A DNA stretch of 64,000 nucleotides from Microbacterium thalassium (GTDB lineage Bacteria > Actinomycetota > Actinomycetes > Actinomycetales > Microbacteriaceae), in contig NZ_JACHML010000001.1 of assembly GCF_014208045.1 (NCBI RefSeq), positions 3,410,001 through 3,474,000 on the forward strand. The letters are read 5' to 3'. Under the pieces are notes generated by a model. The model was not told the DNA's origin, did not search any database, and saw only the letters and a program-made list of their open reading frames with translations. Numbering within the stretch: position 1 is the first letter of the stretch; each line of letters starts with the position of its first letter. Below, piece by piece: positions 34,301-37,196 of the stretch. Both the position numbers and the translations under genes were made by a program.

Positions 34301-36691
34301 GACGAGATTCGCCGTGGCGAACTCCCGCGCCCAGAATTGGATGTCGCCGGCCTCGGGGTCGGCGGTGCCGACCGTCGAAAGGTCGACCGTCGAGACGATG
34401 ACGTCGGAGTTCACGGTGATGACACCGGCGTTGATCCACAGATCGCCGCCGTTCGTGTAGACCGACCCGGTCACCGTCACGGCGTCGGGGTGCGCGTCGC
34501 CCAACAGGCCCGGGTTCGCCGCGGTCTCGACGTCGGCGCCCTCGATGTCGAGAGTGGCCGCGAAGTCGGCGTCCAGCGAGGCCAGAGTGATGGTGTCGAG
34601 CCCGCCGCGGCCCTCGACGAGCAGCTGCTCCGTGGGGTTCGCGAAGCGGAACGTGCCGGCACCGCCGGTCACCTGCATCTGCAGATCGCCGGTGTCGGTC
34701 ATGTCGCCGATCACGATCGTGTCGGTTCCGTCGCTGCCGGCGAAGGTGAGGTTCGCGACGGGGACCGTGACGTCGACGCGGGTCGGGTCGGTGCCGTCCC
34801 GAACGATCACGCCGCCGTCGACGTTCTCGACGTCGTCGCCGAGATCGAGCGCGACTGCCGCGACCGCGCCGTTCACGACGACGACGTCGTTCCCCGCGCC
34901 GCCGACCACGAGGAGCCGGCCCTCCCAGCCGCCCAGGTCGCCGATGGTCAGGCTGTCGCTGCCGCCGCCCAGCCGGATGGTGAGCTCTGTGACGGTGTTC
35001 GCGGTGAAGCTGTGGCCCTCGGCGGTTCCGCTCGTGACCGCGAACGTGATCGTCCCGCCGGAGCGCGTGAGAGTGGCAACATCAGGCACGTCGGTCAGGA
35101 CGATTTCGAGCATCGACGGGCCGGTCATGTACACGGGCTCCAAGCCCGCGTAGACGAAGGTCTCGCCGTCGACGGTGACCGTGCCCGACTGCGGGCCGGT
35201 GGCGACCGACGACACGGATGCGGCGGCACGGCGGACTTCGAGCGTGTCGAACCCGCCGTCCCCGCCGTCGACACCGCCGCTCAGCATGCCTGATCCGCCG
35301 TCGAGTACGAAACTGTCGTCGGTGTCGACGGCGCCTGTCAGGTACGCGAACCCGATGAACGCCGCCCCCGCGACGGAACCACTGCCATGGCCGGTGACCG
35401 ACCACAGCAGGTCGATCGCGGGTCCCCGCAGCGTGTCCGTTCCGCCGCCGCCATCGATCGACAGCGAAACCGCGGAAGCCGTTCCGTCGAGGACGATGAT
35501 GTCGTTCCCGGGCGAGCCGCGCACGACGAGAACGCGTCCCACCGGCGCCGCATCCGTGCCCGCCTCCGTCTCGACGACGACCGTGCCGCCGTCGATGCGC
35601 ACGATGATCGTTCCCGCAACGGCCGCGGTCCACACCGCCGTGGCGCCATCGTCGGTCCATCCCGCCGGCGCGACCTCGGCCGTCTCGACCGCATCGGCGG
35701 CGGCCGCGAGCGTCTCGTCCTCGGCGGAAGGCTCCGTGGCTTCGGGGTCGACCCCGGATTGCGCGGCGCCTTCCGCGTCGGACTGTCCGGCCCCCGCTGA
35801 CGTCGCCGCGTCCGGGCTGACCTCGCCGTCGGACGCTGTCCCCGGATCGGACGCACTCCCATCGCTGCTCGCTTCGCCGGCGTCGCTGCCCGCTTCGCCG
35901 ACGGTGTCGGTCCCGGCCGTGCCCTCGTCCGACGCATCCGCCGCCGACAGCTCAGCCTCCGATGCGGACTCGGTCTCGGTCTCGGACGCGGGCTCGGGCT
36001 CCGGTGCAGGCTCCGGCTCCGGCTCCGGCTCCGATTCCGGCTCCGGTGCAGGCTCCGGCTCCGGCTCCGGTGCAGGTTCCGGCTCCGGCTCCGGCTCCGG
36101 CTCCGGGGCGGATGGCAGCGCCGTGATGACGGCACCGGGAGCGAGCGTCGCCCCCATGATCGCCGAACTGCCGTGGCCCAGACCGAGGGCGTGGCCGACC
36201 TCGTGGCGCAGCACGGTCGCGAGGTCCATGCCGCCGCCGCCCCAGCCGTGCCCGGCGGCGTCGACGTCGACCTGGATCGTCGATCCGGCCTCCTGGCCGA
36301 GCATGAGATCCGGGAGGTCGATCACGCTCGCCGAGAGCGCGGGCACCTCCCAGCCGGCCGCGGCCCACTCGCCGCGGACCTGGCCGAGCACCGCATCCAC
36401 CTGCCCCTGGCCGATCGGTGCGGCGCCGCCGCCGGACCCCGAGGCCGCGATGAGCGCGTGGGCGTGGTCGTGATGGCTGTCATCCGCGTGCGCGTGGTCC
36501 TCCTCGGTAGCCCCCGACGTCCAGAGCCCCACGAGACGTCCGACCTCTTCGAGGAACTCATCGAAGGTCAGCACCGCGTCGGGCGGCGCGGCGGAGGCGC
36601 GCGCGGGATTGACCGCCGCGAACGGGATGACCATCGCGATCGCGAGCACCACGGCGAGCGCGCTGCGGCGCGCTCCCGTGACGAACCCCAT
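10391..36691 (-). CDS. Giant secreted multidomain RTX/Calx-beta/beta-helix protein with N-terminal matrixin-like peptidase
   Basis: One unbroken frame of 8,766 residues, probably near 0.9 MDa. A Sec signal peptide (residues 1-34, ending ARASA) precedes a matrixin-like zinc site H163-E-x-x-H167-x-x-G-x-x-H173 with Met179 as probable Met-turn. A Pro-Glu linker follows (about 196-234). Next come beta repeats like those of leukotoxin/hemagglutinin adhesins (about 900-4,580), Calx-beta-like domains (about 6,080-6,460), W-x3-GF-x2-GQ modules (about 6,500-7,150), RTX-type GGxGxD repeats (about 7,280-8,280) and two jelly-roll-like domains (about 8,370-8,750). Start: ATG 36691, because GGAG lies 6 nt upstream; an ATG at 36712 lacks a ribosome site. 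No LPXTG, LysM or SLH anchor is visible and no secretion partner is adjacent. Adhesion or matrix formation is inferred. Confidence 0.9.
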   Translation of the reverse strand: MGFVTGARRSALAVVLAIAMVIPFAAVNPARASAAPPDAVLTFDEFLEEVGRLVGLWTSGATEEDHAHADDSHHDHAHALIAASGSGGGAAPIGQGQVDAVLGQVRGEWAAAGWEVPALSASVIDLPDLMLGQEAGSTIQVDVDAAGHGWGGGGMDLATVLRHEVGHALGLGHGSSAIMGATLAPGAVITALPSAPEPEPEPEPEPAPEPEPEPAPEPESEPEPEPEPAPEPEPASETETESASEAELSAADASDEGTAGTDTVGEAGSDAGEASSDGSASDPGTASDGEVSPDAATSAGAGQSDAEGAAQSGVDPEATEPSAEDETLAAAADAVETAEVAPAGWTDDGATAVWTAAVAGTIIVRIDGGTVVVETEAGTDAAPVGRVLVVRGSPGNDIIVLDGTASAVSLSIDGGGGTDTLRGPAIDLLWSVTGHGSGSVAGAAFIGFAYLTGAVDTDDSFVLDGGSGMLSGGVDGGDGGFDTLEVRRAAASVSSVATGPQSGTVTVDGETFVYAGLEPVYMTGPSMLEIVLTDVPDVATLTRSGGTITFAVTSGTAEGHSFTANTVTELTIRLGGGSDSLTIGDLGGWEGRLLVVGGAGNDVVVVNGAVAAVALDLGDDVENVDGGVIVRDGTDPTRVDVTVPVANLTFAGSDGTDTIVIGDMTDTGDLQMQVTGGAGTFRFANPTEQLLVEGRGGLDTITLASLDADFAATLDIEGADVETAANPGLLGDAHPDAVTVTGSVYTNGGDLWINAGVITVNSDVIVSTVDLSTVGTADPEAGDIQFWAREFATANLVNMSPVFYDAKSATITIGARAQIHGGEVFFLAYADDRSAAEILESDSTLGDRGLDAVEEILVTLTAFPIKILVKMSTAGFTVEDNAEISALGTIGAFVVASADSTGVAASSLASIAFGWAEADATVDIGANVTFTAGDSININADATGTAEMSASTGQTEGTSTGGVAASIAVTYARISSMTTVGEGTALNAGKVANVRSTGAVTSQVEAEADQDTNGSVGIAAAISISKAVITTTINGAITALADDGYTVKLEFDPTAPEGSIGYVDPVADTIYVGAIALGTGDAVTYSNRRGNSIGGISDNALEDGETYYVISVEDDPDTDFDESQTIQLARNELASYRGDAIDFVNVPDDETATAAVNSKSFDQDDVDFGESEITAVSPAWDGDTAGSFSIFANPFEYGQSVRFDVTSGLGIGGLSDGGVYYVITDTDETNLTGDTRSLTNVQQKIKLAESENEANAGKFIELSFLGAGDYTLTAFHVLDSGLSTGIGVISSLEAENGASATTGHADGDPPVSLELSSGVDSLIGKLFETFESAGGSTTLPIPASLSVTGAVTFVWADHLVETFVNPGAVLKSNEDLEIVAAITDVLQTSTQSSTSPAAKEPDMSTPTEGTGVSVAVAIAVMKNTARATVDDADLDALRALRVISDVTYPYVQRPDELIPSTLGEFMDSVKADGIHGVTKYLDAAGLVSSLFNVWTRATASGDQNGLAGAVTVLVFTNESIATVTDSRLNQDADWLLNDHANNDIPEDPSDFDRSTNWGEQVVTVAATTAMQLMTITGVFNFEAALGAIGYTEFTIDPSFDINPVGGTSGEARGVGGSVAIVLLTNTTKAIIDGDTAIYTGADGGMQHKAVEALLLINLAQSGGGGGATFVVNGTFIYVGLTSTVLAWIADGVVITGRDLSTYAASLVTAAIWSGSLSSTSGTGIGVSGGVHNISRDVRAVYGAELAEDAAEFGDIPTPAAPGAPDPDGSLPPVIAVTGAAQVRAKTDGQILSFAIAGTAVSGDPPGATEEDPLDGVSLPVLFEDVAPARAPPTTGLGIAGAVGITLVTDTTLAYVATTAPIHADDLEVSAANDTWMLSVTGGAAIAVPSDSGPSSSNTIGGAFSFVFLTDVTRALLVGPTLTLTGDLSVTASRAGEATTASIGAAGNFTGGKLNIAGSVSINLVISDTEAIAHDLAGTVGGAVTVAASDTMHLIAIGGGAAIGGKTGIGASLGFNDVDADINAQLTNAALFVTGAVEVTAANDATLRSVSIAAAATKGTSIAFTISINLIFGTTTARIQDSTISGAASVLVEATDDANLQAAGGSLGLGLGGTGFGAALGYNQVSTTTSAQVIDSNLSGIAGTVTVRAASTESDPLLDGKILAMSVAGGVGTSGVAVGGGLAINVITSEVTASIDDGSVVTAAGTVTVSASDTSTIKSLAGGAAISTSSAGVGVAIAVNIIDVDTTAEIVDSDVTATGSGSVHVYADEDATIESISLGLAGGSSAGVAGSFSINVIIADVTAAIDGSSTVDAGGTVHVRALSDGAASAIAGQVSVGGTAGVGASLTNADFILTTTARISGEADIDADAADGTQILDIHGDYRRGVIVEARTGKEIAIFAIGGSVGGTAGVAGSFSVTVIDETTTAAIGDRPSDADDDAGITSGRDVAVLARSSALLIGAAGAVAIGGTAGVGIGADVGVMTVRVYATIGEDVAVTAIRHVAVDARDETRIVSVSISGAGGGTAAVAVTAGVSVVNLTTVARISDGASVLADGNVIVAAEDLMTIDLVTGNLSISGTASIGLAVGVGVVTKHTEAVIGNATVTALGRHGSTTVADGTLTETPSVSTEQQTTAALTFETSAVDAANDTITLDTSVLVSDDEIDEYEANYPDLTSSEIAAYRAALLADRIAALDGMEVVYQANTMPLGGLRAGATYYLVYVSTGVYALSETPGGTRVDLTAGHSGSHGGHTLQPIDSAGAPLVDNDEFDTDRVMTRTGLTVSTSARTGVIVVASSLNDIDLASVSVGGSGVVSVNVVAAVVVHDFDTLAHIDAGADINTAATPTGNTAHEDQSVAVTAVRGYRLLAIGASVAIAGTVAVAPGASVPVILGETKAWIGADGGLGSATDSHVDGNGRDACLAAGGTESACAGVPDTFVTNVVAADDVIVTAIARTDIISVDIGVAGSGVAGVGGSASVLVIDTTTRASISGDVSVSATGDVAVIARDDTEVVAVAGAIGIGIGGGGGAGAFVITVITKATEAVIGGGAWVDAEGHGTGITGIPDGTWCESGDGDCLGDLDTRIRHGVIVWAVSSEDYMGVAVSGAGGLFVGVAGAIAVEVIDSDTTAVITGGARINTRARAGTAQSVSVVAVNDVTVFVVAGALGVGAAGIGMSVDVGVLKNDTTALISAAVVEAADEVQVSALSVRDITTSAFAAGAGGIGLGGGVVVWTTGAEFDPTYSATSDEGDTETENPLEPTSSSSGDQDVLGETSTMLDSLLGEITETDDTAHAFTATDVDTGADTIEVGTGHKLSTGDRVVYGDGGGAEVGGLTDGEMYYVIAPAGGSTVQLALTSADAMAGIAIDLTSGATGTLTPGAIAIANDARAGAGTQSNADALDDVTGSATNASSGTTAAIDGGSHITAASVSVIARDDVDLFALAGGVGVAAGAGVGVGVVVVVSNADVSAVIAADVTITARGSDGTLAVLADHDGDLTSFGVAGGGGAFVGVGAAVSVLHEGTDTRALLGAQVGSGDAVIETTGATVDGDGFGAVTLDADSDVEIGLATGAAAIGGAVAAGAAITSATADGRVEAVIGKDTTIGTDEDPVGGVSVTATGLIEIEPAIEGDPMGIGLGAGGIAIAAGVTDIDLGVAANTDGVRAVIGDGVDIRSTGDVTVDASAKWTTEVQTDGGSIGAIAIGVMVSRSTITGQVRARIGDGADVTANAVSVTAVVEAVSFAETTAAGGGLIDGRGSVADSDVNAGAFAQIGAATIRALGTVSVSTQYLFEADAVARGYGGGVISAGVSQAFSDVIGTATATIAADGSITAAELVIDVMRKSVDDPPADHVLSVGGNAIVYGDYRFRAGDIVEYDAGAAVISGLEDGRRYYVLSAEPAGAGELELTFGVGFEGTTTSTTQEFDVECADYPDEPGCDISPQPESVTVSTTITYGLDDEFDVIRFAGPHNLRTGDIVLYRPALAADGTKTPLGYRVADGSAEGVVAPLTDGGEYCVWVIDGQTIKLFEVDLVAGCGSADWTPSLPTFTAADVDVDDDTITMPAGTTWQPGQAVTYRTATRADTAAPLVDVVLNVFYTGLETDSDGLVYSDDSNIIWFNDPHGFADGEAVQYHTSGTPITGLVDGAVYYVIRVTDNAIKLAATFCKAVGCPETDPGNSDDAIDVDSLAISSTVGDTSTAHWFTDPQLGGLVDGRTYYAVPDAVSPNIFCLKETPDAAACIDLGLAYSYQQGRDNVPSPPAARAQSLGAEGLDLIGTAGTHKLEMKIAAGSNVTSAKLLGAGGVPLSKVAPPTGDGTSSTSATSSNGGLVAVGVNRVEVSISQTVAATSAADLTITGDVTITADNVTGSTATLSNTNGGLIAVKDSYADIDVTATTDAGLGGIVRVGGDIDVEAKGSHVLNASSDASGGGFVDVAGAHSTITFDPETSTTIYEDADIEADGHVSIRAGFGADIDALADAQSGGFIADANGDATATLEASVTDVVVEEDARLVGETVELLARPHGVSLVADAETDAGGLGTGNYNDAEATADHVTRVWIETLAEIVGVRGVDIRAVYGTFAVESFADGDTDALFAYTRVRGTARTDGSGSNTGVLAQVVAADEARVTASPRLPGTPLYTGSGFGDLALWVEADSDAVTTTADGGTPDHYKKSCGVFDACDGSSDRDHRSDAHDTIVWDSDVVILPGPAPQLVIAADGTITLAIGLTARVVGTTVIVDDIVNTGTGGVAFRAGTIADTSDYRAHFQFHNTWGAVSIINHSTLDLWIHDILVATTREPWVNLFAEVDNSQNLTFTLARTVGPTHVEIINDSILGDADIELHGSIVNPIGVTVIHAETGAVLARTARDVSVADDHECAAYASSGSCTTTASHSHTTLVQSRDLTITTPNGSVGTATTGLSIDLVQSALFWFREPHGLRTGDAVVYGVAGGAPLTVTGGPALVHGATYYVIRLDDLRFRLSATPGGAALDVNPDGLADGLHTLTHGSQVLTVTDGTWLEIVAADDIHIDLKGRLRDAAATLRPHVFSVELLRAGTDGEGALDVVLRTAVAETNGGTSGAVEVTANETPHGVWTNENFYVRFDGEKAAGYTLVIPPRDAGFYGGTGTSVAIDATYDFRWPDTEPAGLRAEGVGDIVVVLDPIPATQRVNVTGITEIIGTGHIDVDTNGFIVLTEQSLDMRVGEIRSRLDDVTLAAPGSIVDAPTDGDLPAAIGDTAADVLGVNITLCAGTAVLADVLGGAVASCAATGAPTATIGSDVNFLEIDSSVAGFGVVNAQAPQTIRLTETTGDLHVDTVWSLNDDITLATRDGSILDGRDAGAGDADANVLGDTVDIDANCLTGTSCDIGAGANDLEIDSGRLTPTVADVSLEAGGSIFLTEVDSWLRLVMAHAETGGIRLTVRETAADTSPTDDTLDEDLYLLASGDARFTESGADASRAVANGYIAARTETVGDVLLRIGDDVDLHQNSFIVAGADIDLYADHTNGDAGFGATVVIRGSVTSGYRASGTNSPSDMTRIFGNTDVDHFQFGDESGISFGETLGDAGYVHLGAMTRVYGSAAVPTASAPAADGEDSFAVHYLQTMDVDAGHTLTLDGQAGTDMYRIWTTGSNGGSPRDYVISVLDTGAPDDGVDEVEIFGLDAAEASGDDIFLLRTASCIPFGPPSTTEPGCESTETAHRPAFVAMLHGDVADYRYDGAGDTDPGQIDAVQRINYDTAVNGRLTVFGLAGNDAFYVDDTTTTITLDGGAGNDVFQIGQIFGTKRDGTDGAVAPHDTFPHLISTTRGWLSPGNSAPLIAQGGTGEDTFTVYANQAELRLEGDDDSDLFVIRAFAIAAVCDTDADGDGVCGLSDVTLAPDLVTGQYPLVERDATTGDPVLHPDHSVAYCVVGSGIRLDNNGDGTCNNADAHMTTGYGQWTDDIIPLDDDQVAVPVIGSGFSTAKPLDIRTGGGDDEVQYNVNAPVSVDGGTGIDKMVVLGTEFADDIVISATGIVGAGLNVRYDNLEYVEVDGLEGDDEFFVQSTAYGVAYRVIGGLGSDTINVTGDVVEDIVTQELEGISGAIDHLVSSDDPDYDGLPTDGIETNVATGDSGQIIITESGAGTTVREGGSAVVTGGDSPTADSYTVQISAAAAEDLTGTVYITVSAARSPQEEADDELDNGDLAGGEAETLWLCAPDLAAGIDCTEFAHYQRHIVIDGANVPVPQRSIVLTFAAGAYTVPQTVYVLAIDDARAEGDRVVVVQHSVLAPADPELDGVAVRNVEVSLRDNDTPGIYVVEVEPDTTTEDRRTVVIEGTEYDDLPGVDTGMADEILVSLAKEVAAGTTVVVEVYFLDDADQALILKNLDETDDRFDAAARTITFDHTNWYIPVRIGILARDDARPEDPQIAVIGFRQGEGVDDDDYVFPNLRSGTGLVDVEVIDDDTPGVVAIESGTGTLVELGGAGDDYDLRLTQRPTDEVTVSILTDGTTDVATIGGNPVDLVEIGGYRPVTLFAGNLTVSGTTVTRANGSDLGSFAEEGFQAGQVIELILGGASYTRVITAMTDAALTVAAFGTGTASLPAGTYEGATVAVLVPLGAWEGTATIDLTSGATPRLVRSIPDDEAGWLADGFLEGQRVRISELNAAGEVVRYVDVKIALIRGLNDTFDTTLEFTAEFDFPLEWTDGASLSLRIMRLAAQVTFDSTDWYLPQTVGLVADTYYTVPPTREGVKVYPASVHRLSKLRGPLSVEGGVTGADRSLRNGVKLPGEIDGPLFRIGAQPAESRQIDVLNLYNDGSQEDGVGTMTSTTLRGFGTAADLTFEGENPFGEPLAIPGGISFGVIDQTPGQIITTGTTVSTIEVLNLLLGVGNDRLDIQGTLQPAPAVVARGVFTVVDGKLTREGIDWRALGFLKGQTIRIEGVEGEWVIDAISGDSNEFLELTTAPPTPPSSLAVITATDPQILVDAPVTITASAVGVDVTGVDWAGAGFVVGQLVYIEGHEPAQWRVVVIEGTLMRLRGIVVTDSSDERKVYVAGAHGALTVVHGGGNRELAVTGRTTVSGAEVTRLDGLSWEEAGFEVGQYVQVGAEAQARRIVGFEDWTCPPAPAGETTFEGCGEGSTLLLDSALDTEVPGALLTVHVAEPRDDVFSGTVDITTNQLISSDPTAWADFDEGQIVTISGMAGPWAILEIDGAVLTIQGAAFTPRTGVTVTVTGLDVRYDGGVRMGGDHIVVCNLADDAEITCEKDAVAGPGSPLVVYGDTSQDGAWYLGSPSDTRGAEFGEKPFDPFPLLPDGDKEDDEWVFPLANPWAAGRAGNDIIDASGLFEHIECTLDACDLPTIGFTAYGGEGDDLIIGSQAGDHLAGGSGDDRILGLRGVDHIYGDSGFNVGVLDRSLTVANSNASPSPTLSRTGFVGTGTTIDPVPSAVADPLLDPGVDTLFGSGDGTKLGGPPEAYIDIVFGDYGFVWQDVIDPNLPDPRLQKIQTTSFDTVLRFCTAQWQDGGDDILFGSASQDVLIGGAGHDMIDGLGGDDLLFGDNACLTRTDFLSERFQTLSGDHLYSLPGLDAGVTADTSGALLADGEQRHYRDPDGAPWWAEFDYDMLGLHTFEVENGDRGLGSFGNDYIAGGPDHDMIFGQLGDDVIQGDGSIADAVAGIAHVGASRTPDGCPADGSTTTAAGACDVVGDLDVVASEENAETDGEDYIEGGGGNDIVFGGLGQDDIIGGSSDANSLDTPFERPDGADLLFGGSGQHIARNDNGGIDPGLEVPGARHVDDADVIIGDNGRIIRIVGIDGVDISPAGDPALVDAESGEPVGLYVGFVYDDPYGAELVVRGVHLLDYTPGGPDFRPDLFGPLTGEQCTDAGSDTMADCSERYVITDPSGRNSEVTEIEQGVFWWEIFGNDEVHGGLGDDIVYLGGGSDVAFGDADDDDIIGGWGNDWLSGGVGQDGILGDDGRILTSRNNDTVGEPLHGIAPLDPAGTCTENHTSLCATQLNQWIASPGDVQTALINVEGDLKKTVDLTPFNLTPNASGGDQQLFDANNSDDVIFGGLGGAVQYFPEEIFGLKNNQDQPTGVRGVAGDFLHGGAGDDAILGGEAVWNAYTQVYENGSLLPNAYRSDWTRPYNPGDLLHFGEDSDAWHDNNNVVDRLGEFALYDEFDPRRTIELNADGSVNKDGTGLTWFLSGASDEGPTLNGCVETAPNSSCIGWGDAHSDGADAIFGDLGNDWLVGGTGQDTMYGGWGNDLLNADDVMTIAADGSYGSGMASKLQPSPNDTPDTHPLYQDRAYGGAGLDILIGNTGGDRLIDWVGEFNSYIVPFAPFGIATVSRQVPPWLFEFLYALSASQGADPTIAADVNSDAERNGEPYGELGLVVQQDHGLWQEQTGGPSDPQPGNIPGGRRDVLRSADFNDGSMQAFFTDSGSFAVSGGALEVSAESLGGDASAVYYIDAYLPIYYEIHSRVYMEKPTAGWKANAYTIFDYFSPTDFKFAGVDGSTSKLVMGYRDASGWHVVVQASVKGGIKTGKWYDLVVYVNGTTVWVEVAGKTAFTYTFAPRLFEGEAVGLNKGLIGVGSDNARGRFDSISVQVLPPTLAVDVTETFDDGAGIVEQPARSGDWSVADGALQASADPAAAPAMAEVDLGGRVEANAYVEFTVDLSLGEDGVGGVFFDAYGDSDVKFVVLDVATQQIQIGHMEPGRGWVVDVAVPWSLSAGTTYRLQLVMKGASVSVTVDGAFVASYSFNSAIADGAMGVLAAEGELSVDEIRIRTDGLEADVGATTASAGSAESSSQIVGRAET
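10440..11580 (-). other. Two C-terminal jelly-roll (LamG/concanavalin-like) domains of the giant protein
   Basis: Residues about 8,370-8,567 and 8,570-8,750 each begin with an F-x-D/D-G acidic turn (SADFNDGS, ETFDDGAG) and a W/F-x-V-x-x-G-x-L pattern. They continue with amphipathic beta strands ending in FDSISVQV and VDEIRIRT. The layout G-x-W-Y-x-L-V-V-Y-V-N-G-T-x-V-x-V-x-V is typical of LamG/DUF1080-like carbohydrate-binding folds. Glycan binding at the distal end is an inference. Confidence 0.6.
11855..14850 (-). other. RTX-type calcium-binding repeat region of the giant protein
   Basis: Clusters of the nonapeptide pattern GGxGxDxLx recur, for example GGEGDDLIIG, GGSGDDRILG, GGAGHDMIDGLGGDDLLFG, GGLGQDDIIGG, GGWGNDWLSGG and GGTGQDTMYGGWGND. 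At least eight clusters are separated by 30-150-residue insertions. Such repeats fold into Ca2+-bound beta-rolls outside the cell. The interruptions are longer than in classical RTX toxins. Confidence 0.85.
15240..17168 (-). repeat. Six W-x3-GF-x2-GQ-x-V-x-I modules in the giant protein
   Basis: Copies read near 17,130-17,168 (FAEEGFQAGQVIEL), 16,852-16,900 (WLADGFLEGQRVRI), 16,023-16,063 (WRALGFLKGQTIRI), 15,783-15,828 (WAGAGFVVGQLVYI), 15,530-15,570 (WEEAGFEVGQYVQV) and 15,240-15,285 (WADFDEGQIVTI). Most are followed by a Trp/Tyr strand and an I-x-G-x-x-L-x-L strand. I do not recognise a named domain. It looks like a small beta-barrel unit. Confidence 0.65.
17310..18460 (-). other. Calx-beta-like domains of the giant protein
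   Basis: Residues about 6,080-6,460 show VREGGSAVV...YTVQIS, FAAGAYTVPQTVYVLAIDD, VSLRDNDTPGI and VEVIDDDTPGVVAI. The acidic D-N/D-D-x-P-G turn after each domain and V-x-E-G at the start are the Calx-beta signature, a Ca2+-binding beta-sandwich. Two to three tandem units are visible, the last one degenerate. Confidence 0.7.
21830..33380 (-). repeat. About ten scattered GL-x-DG-x-x-YYVI modules in the giant protein
   Basis: Copies of G-x-x-V-x-Y ... I-G-G-L-x-D-G-x-x-Y-Y-V-I ... I-x-L-A are centred near 33370, 33030, 28555, 26698, 25050, 24690, 24440 (degenerate), 24290, 24080 and 21845. Examples are DGETYYVI, DGGVYYVI, DGEMYYVI, DGAVYYVI and HGATYYVI. Spacing varies from a few hundred bases to more than 4 kb. 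I do not recognise a named domain. Confidence 0.7.
22950..34000 (-). repeat. Long leukotoxin/hemagglutinin-like beta-repeat zone
   Basis: Roughly 3,700 residues consist of degenerate units following V-x-V-x-A ... G-x-A-G-V-G ... A-V-x-V-x-x-I-x-x-x-T-x-A-x-I, about 80-100 residues each. The pattern resembles Fusobacterium LktA-type filamentous adhesins, predicted to form right-handed beta-helices. Unit boundaries are blurred and the YYVI modules interrupt the array. Confidence 0.65.
35983..36110 (-). repeat. Hexanucleotide tandem repeat encoding a Pro-Glu linker
   Basis: The plus strand repeats GGCTCC with variants (GGTGCA, GATTCC) about twenty times. On the coding strand this gives (Pro-Glu)n with Pro-Ala and Glu-Ser breaks, residues about 196-234. 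The linker separates the peptidase-like head from the repeat body. The 6-bp unit means copy-number changes alter length but keep the frame. Confidence 0.9.
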
Positions 36692-36756
36692 GTCGAGCTC
36701 CGATCGCTGCATTGCGAAGTCGTGTCAGTCCCCAGCCGCCCGAGGGCGCGATCCAC

Positions 36757-36785
36757 ACGTTGCACCCCTGAGAGTTTCCTGTCAA
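36757..36785 (-). promoter_or_regulatory. Probable promoter of the giant gene
   Basis: On the minus strand a perfect -35 TTGACA (36785-36780) is followed after 17 bp by CAACGT (36762-36757). It lies 65 bp before the chosen start, in the gap after the DUF1801 gene. The -10 is imperfect, so regulation by an activator is possible. Confidence 0.5.
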
Positions 36786-36823
36786 TAGGGGCGATGATCG
36801 GCGACGCTCAGGCGTCGGTGGCT

Positions 36824-37171
36824 TCAGATGCCCTCGATCTCGGCGATCCGCGCATCGAGGACGGCCCGGATGGCGTCGTCCGGCAGCGGATTCCCGGGCT
36901 GGAATCTGATGGTCCCCTTGTCGACGTCGAAGCCCTCGAGCGCGGATGCGGCTGCCGCGGGCACCATGCCGCTGAAGGGATATACCGCGATGTGCTTCTT
37001 CGTGCGCATGACCGCGATGAGCGCCTTGCCGCGGTGCAGCAGCGCCGGCATCCCGTAGCTCGTGCCCTGCTCGGTGTCGGGGACGTGGGCGCGGGCGACG
37101 TCGTAGACGTGTGCGATGACCGCACGGTCGGCGTCGTCGAGGCCCGCGAGGTAGTCGTCGATCGTGCCCAT
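36824..37171 (-). CDS. DUF1801 (YdhG-like) protein
   Basis: A 115-residue protein with the DUF1801 pattern: GTIDDYLAGLDDADRAVIAHVYDVAR, then GTSYGMPALLHRGKALIAVMRTKKHIAVYPF and a C-terminal FQPGNPLPDDAIRAVLDARIAEI. This is the fold shared with Bacillus YdhG/Fra, proposed as an iron chaperone. The function here is not established. The ATG at 37171 is chosen because longer frames would run into the divergent acylphosphatase start 26 bp away and lack conserved sequence. The two genes therefore share a very short divergent promoter region. Confidence 0.8.
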   Translation of the reverse strand: MGTIDDYLAGLDDADRAVIAHVYDVARAHVPDTEQGTSYGMPALLHRGKALIAVMRTKKHIAVYPFSGMVPAAAASALEGFDVDKGTIRFQPGNPLPDDAIRAVLDARIAEIEGI

Positions 37172-37196
37172 GACGGCATCCTGGCACGATGGAGCC

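Noticed and set aside
17978..35293. Very long open frames on the plus strand opposite the giant gene (for example 17978-23182, 26240-31492, 31499-35293)
   Set aside because: Their translations are Arg/Asp/Val-rich and lack domains or ribosome sites. They are shadows of a GC-rich coding strand with few stop codons.
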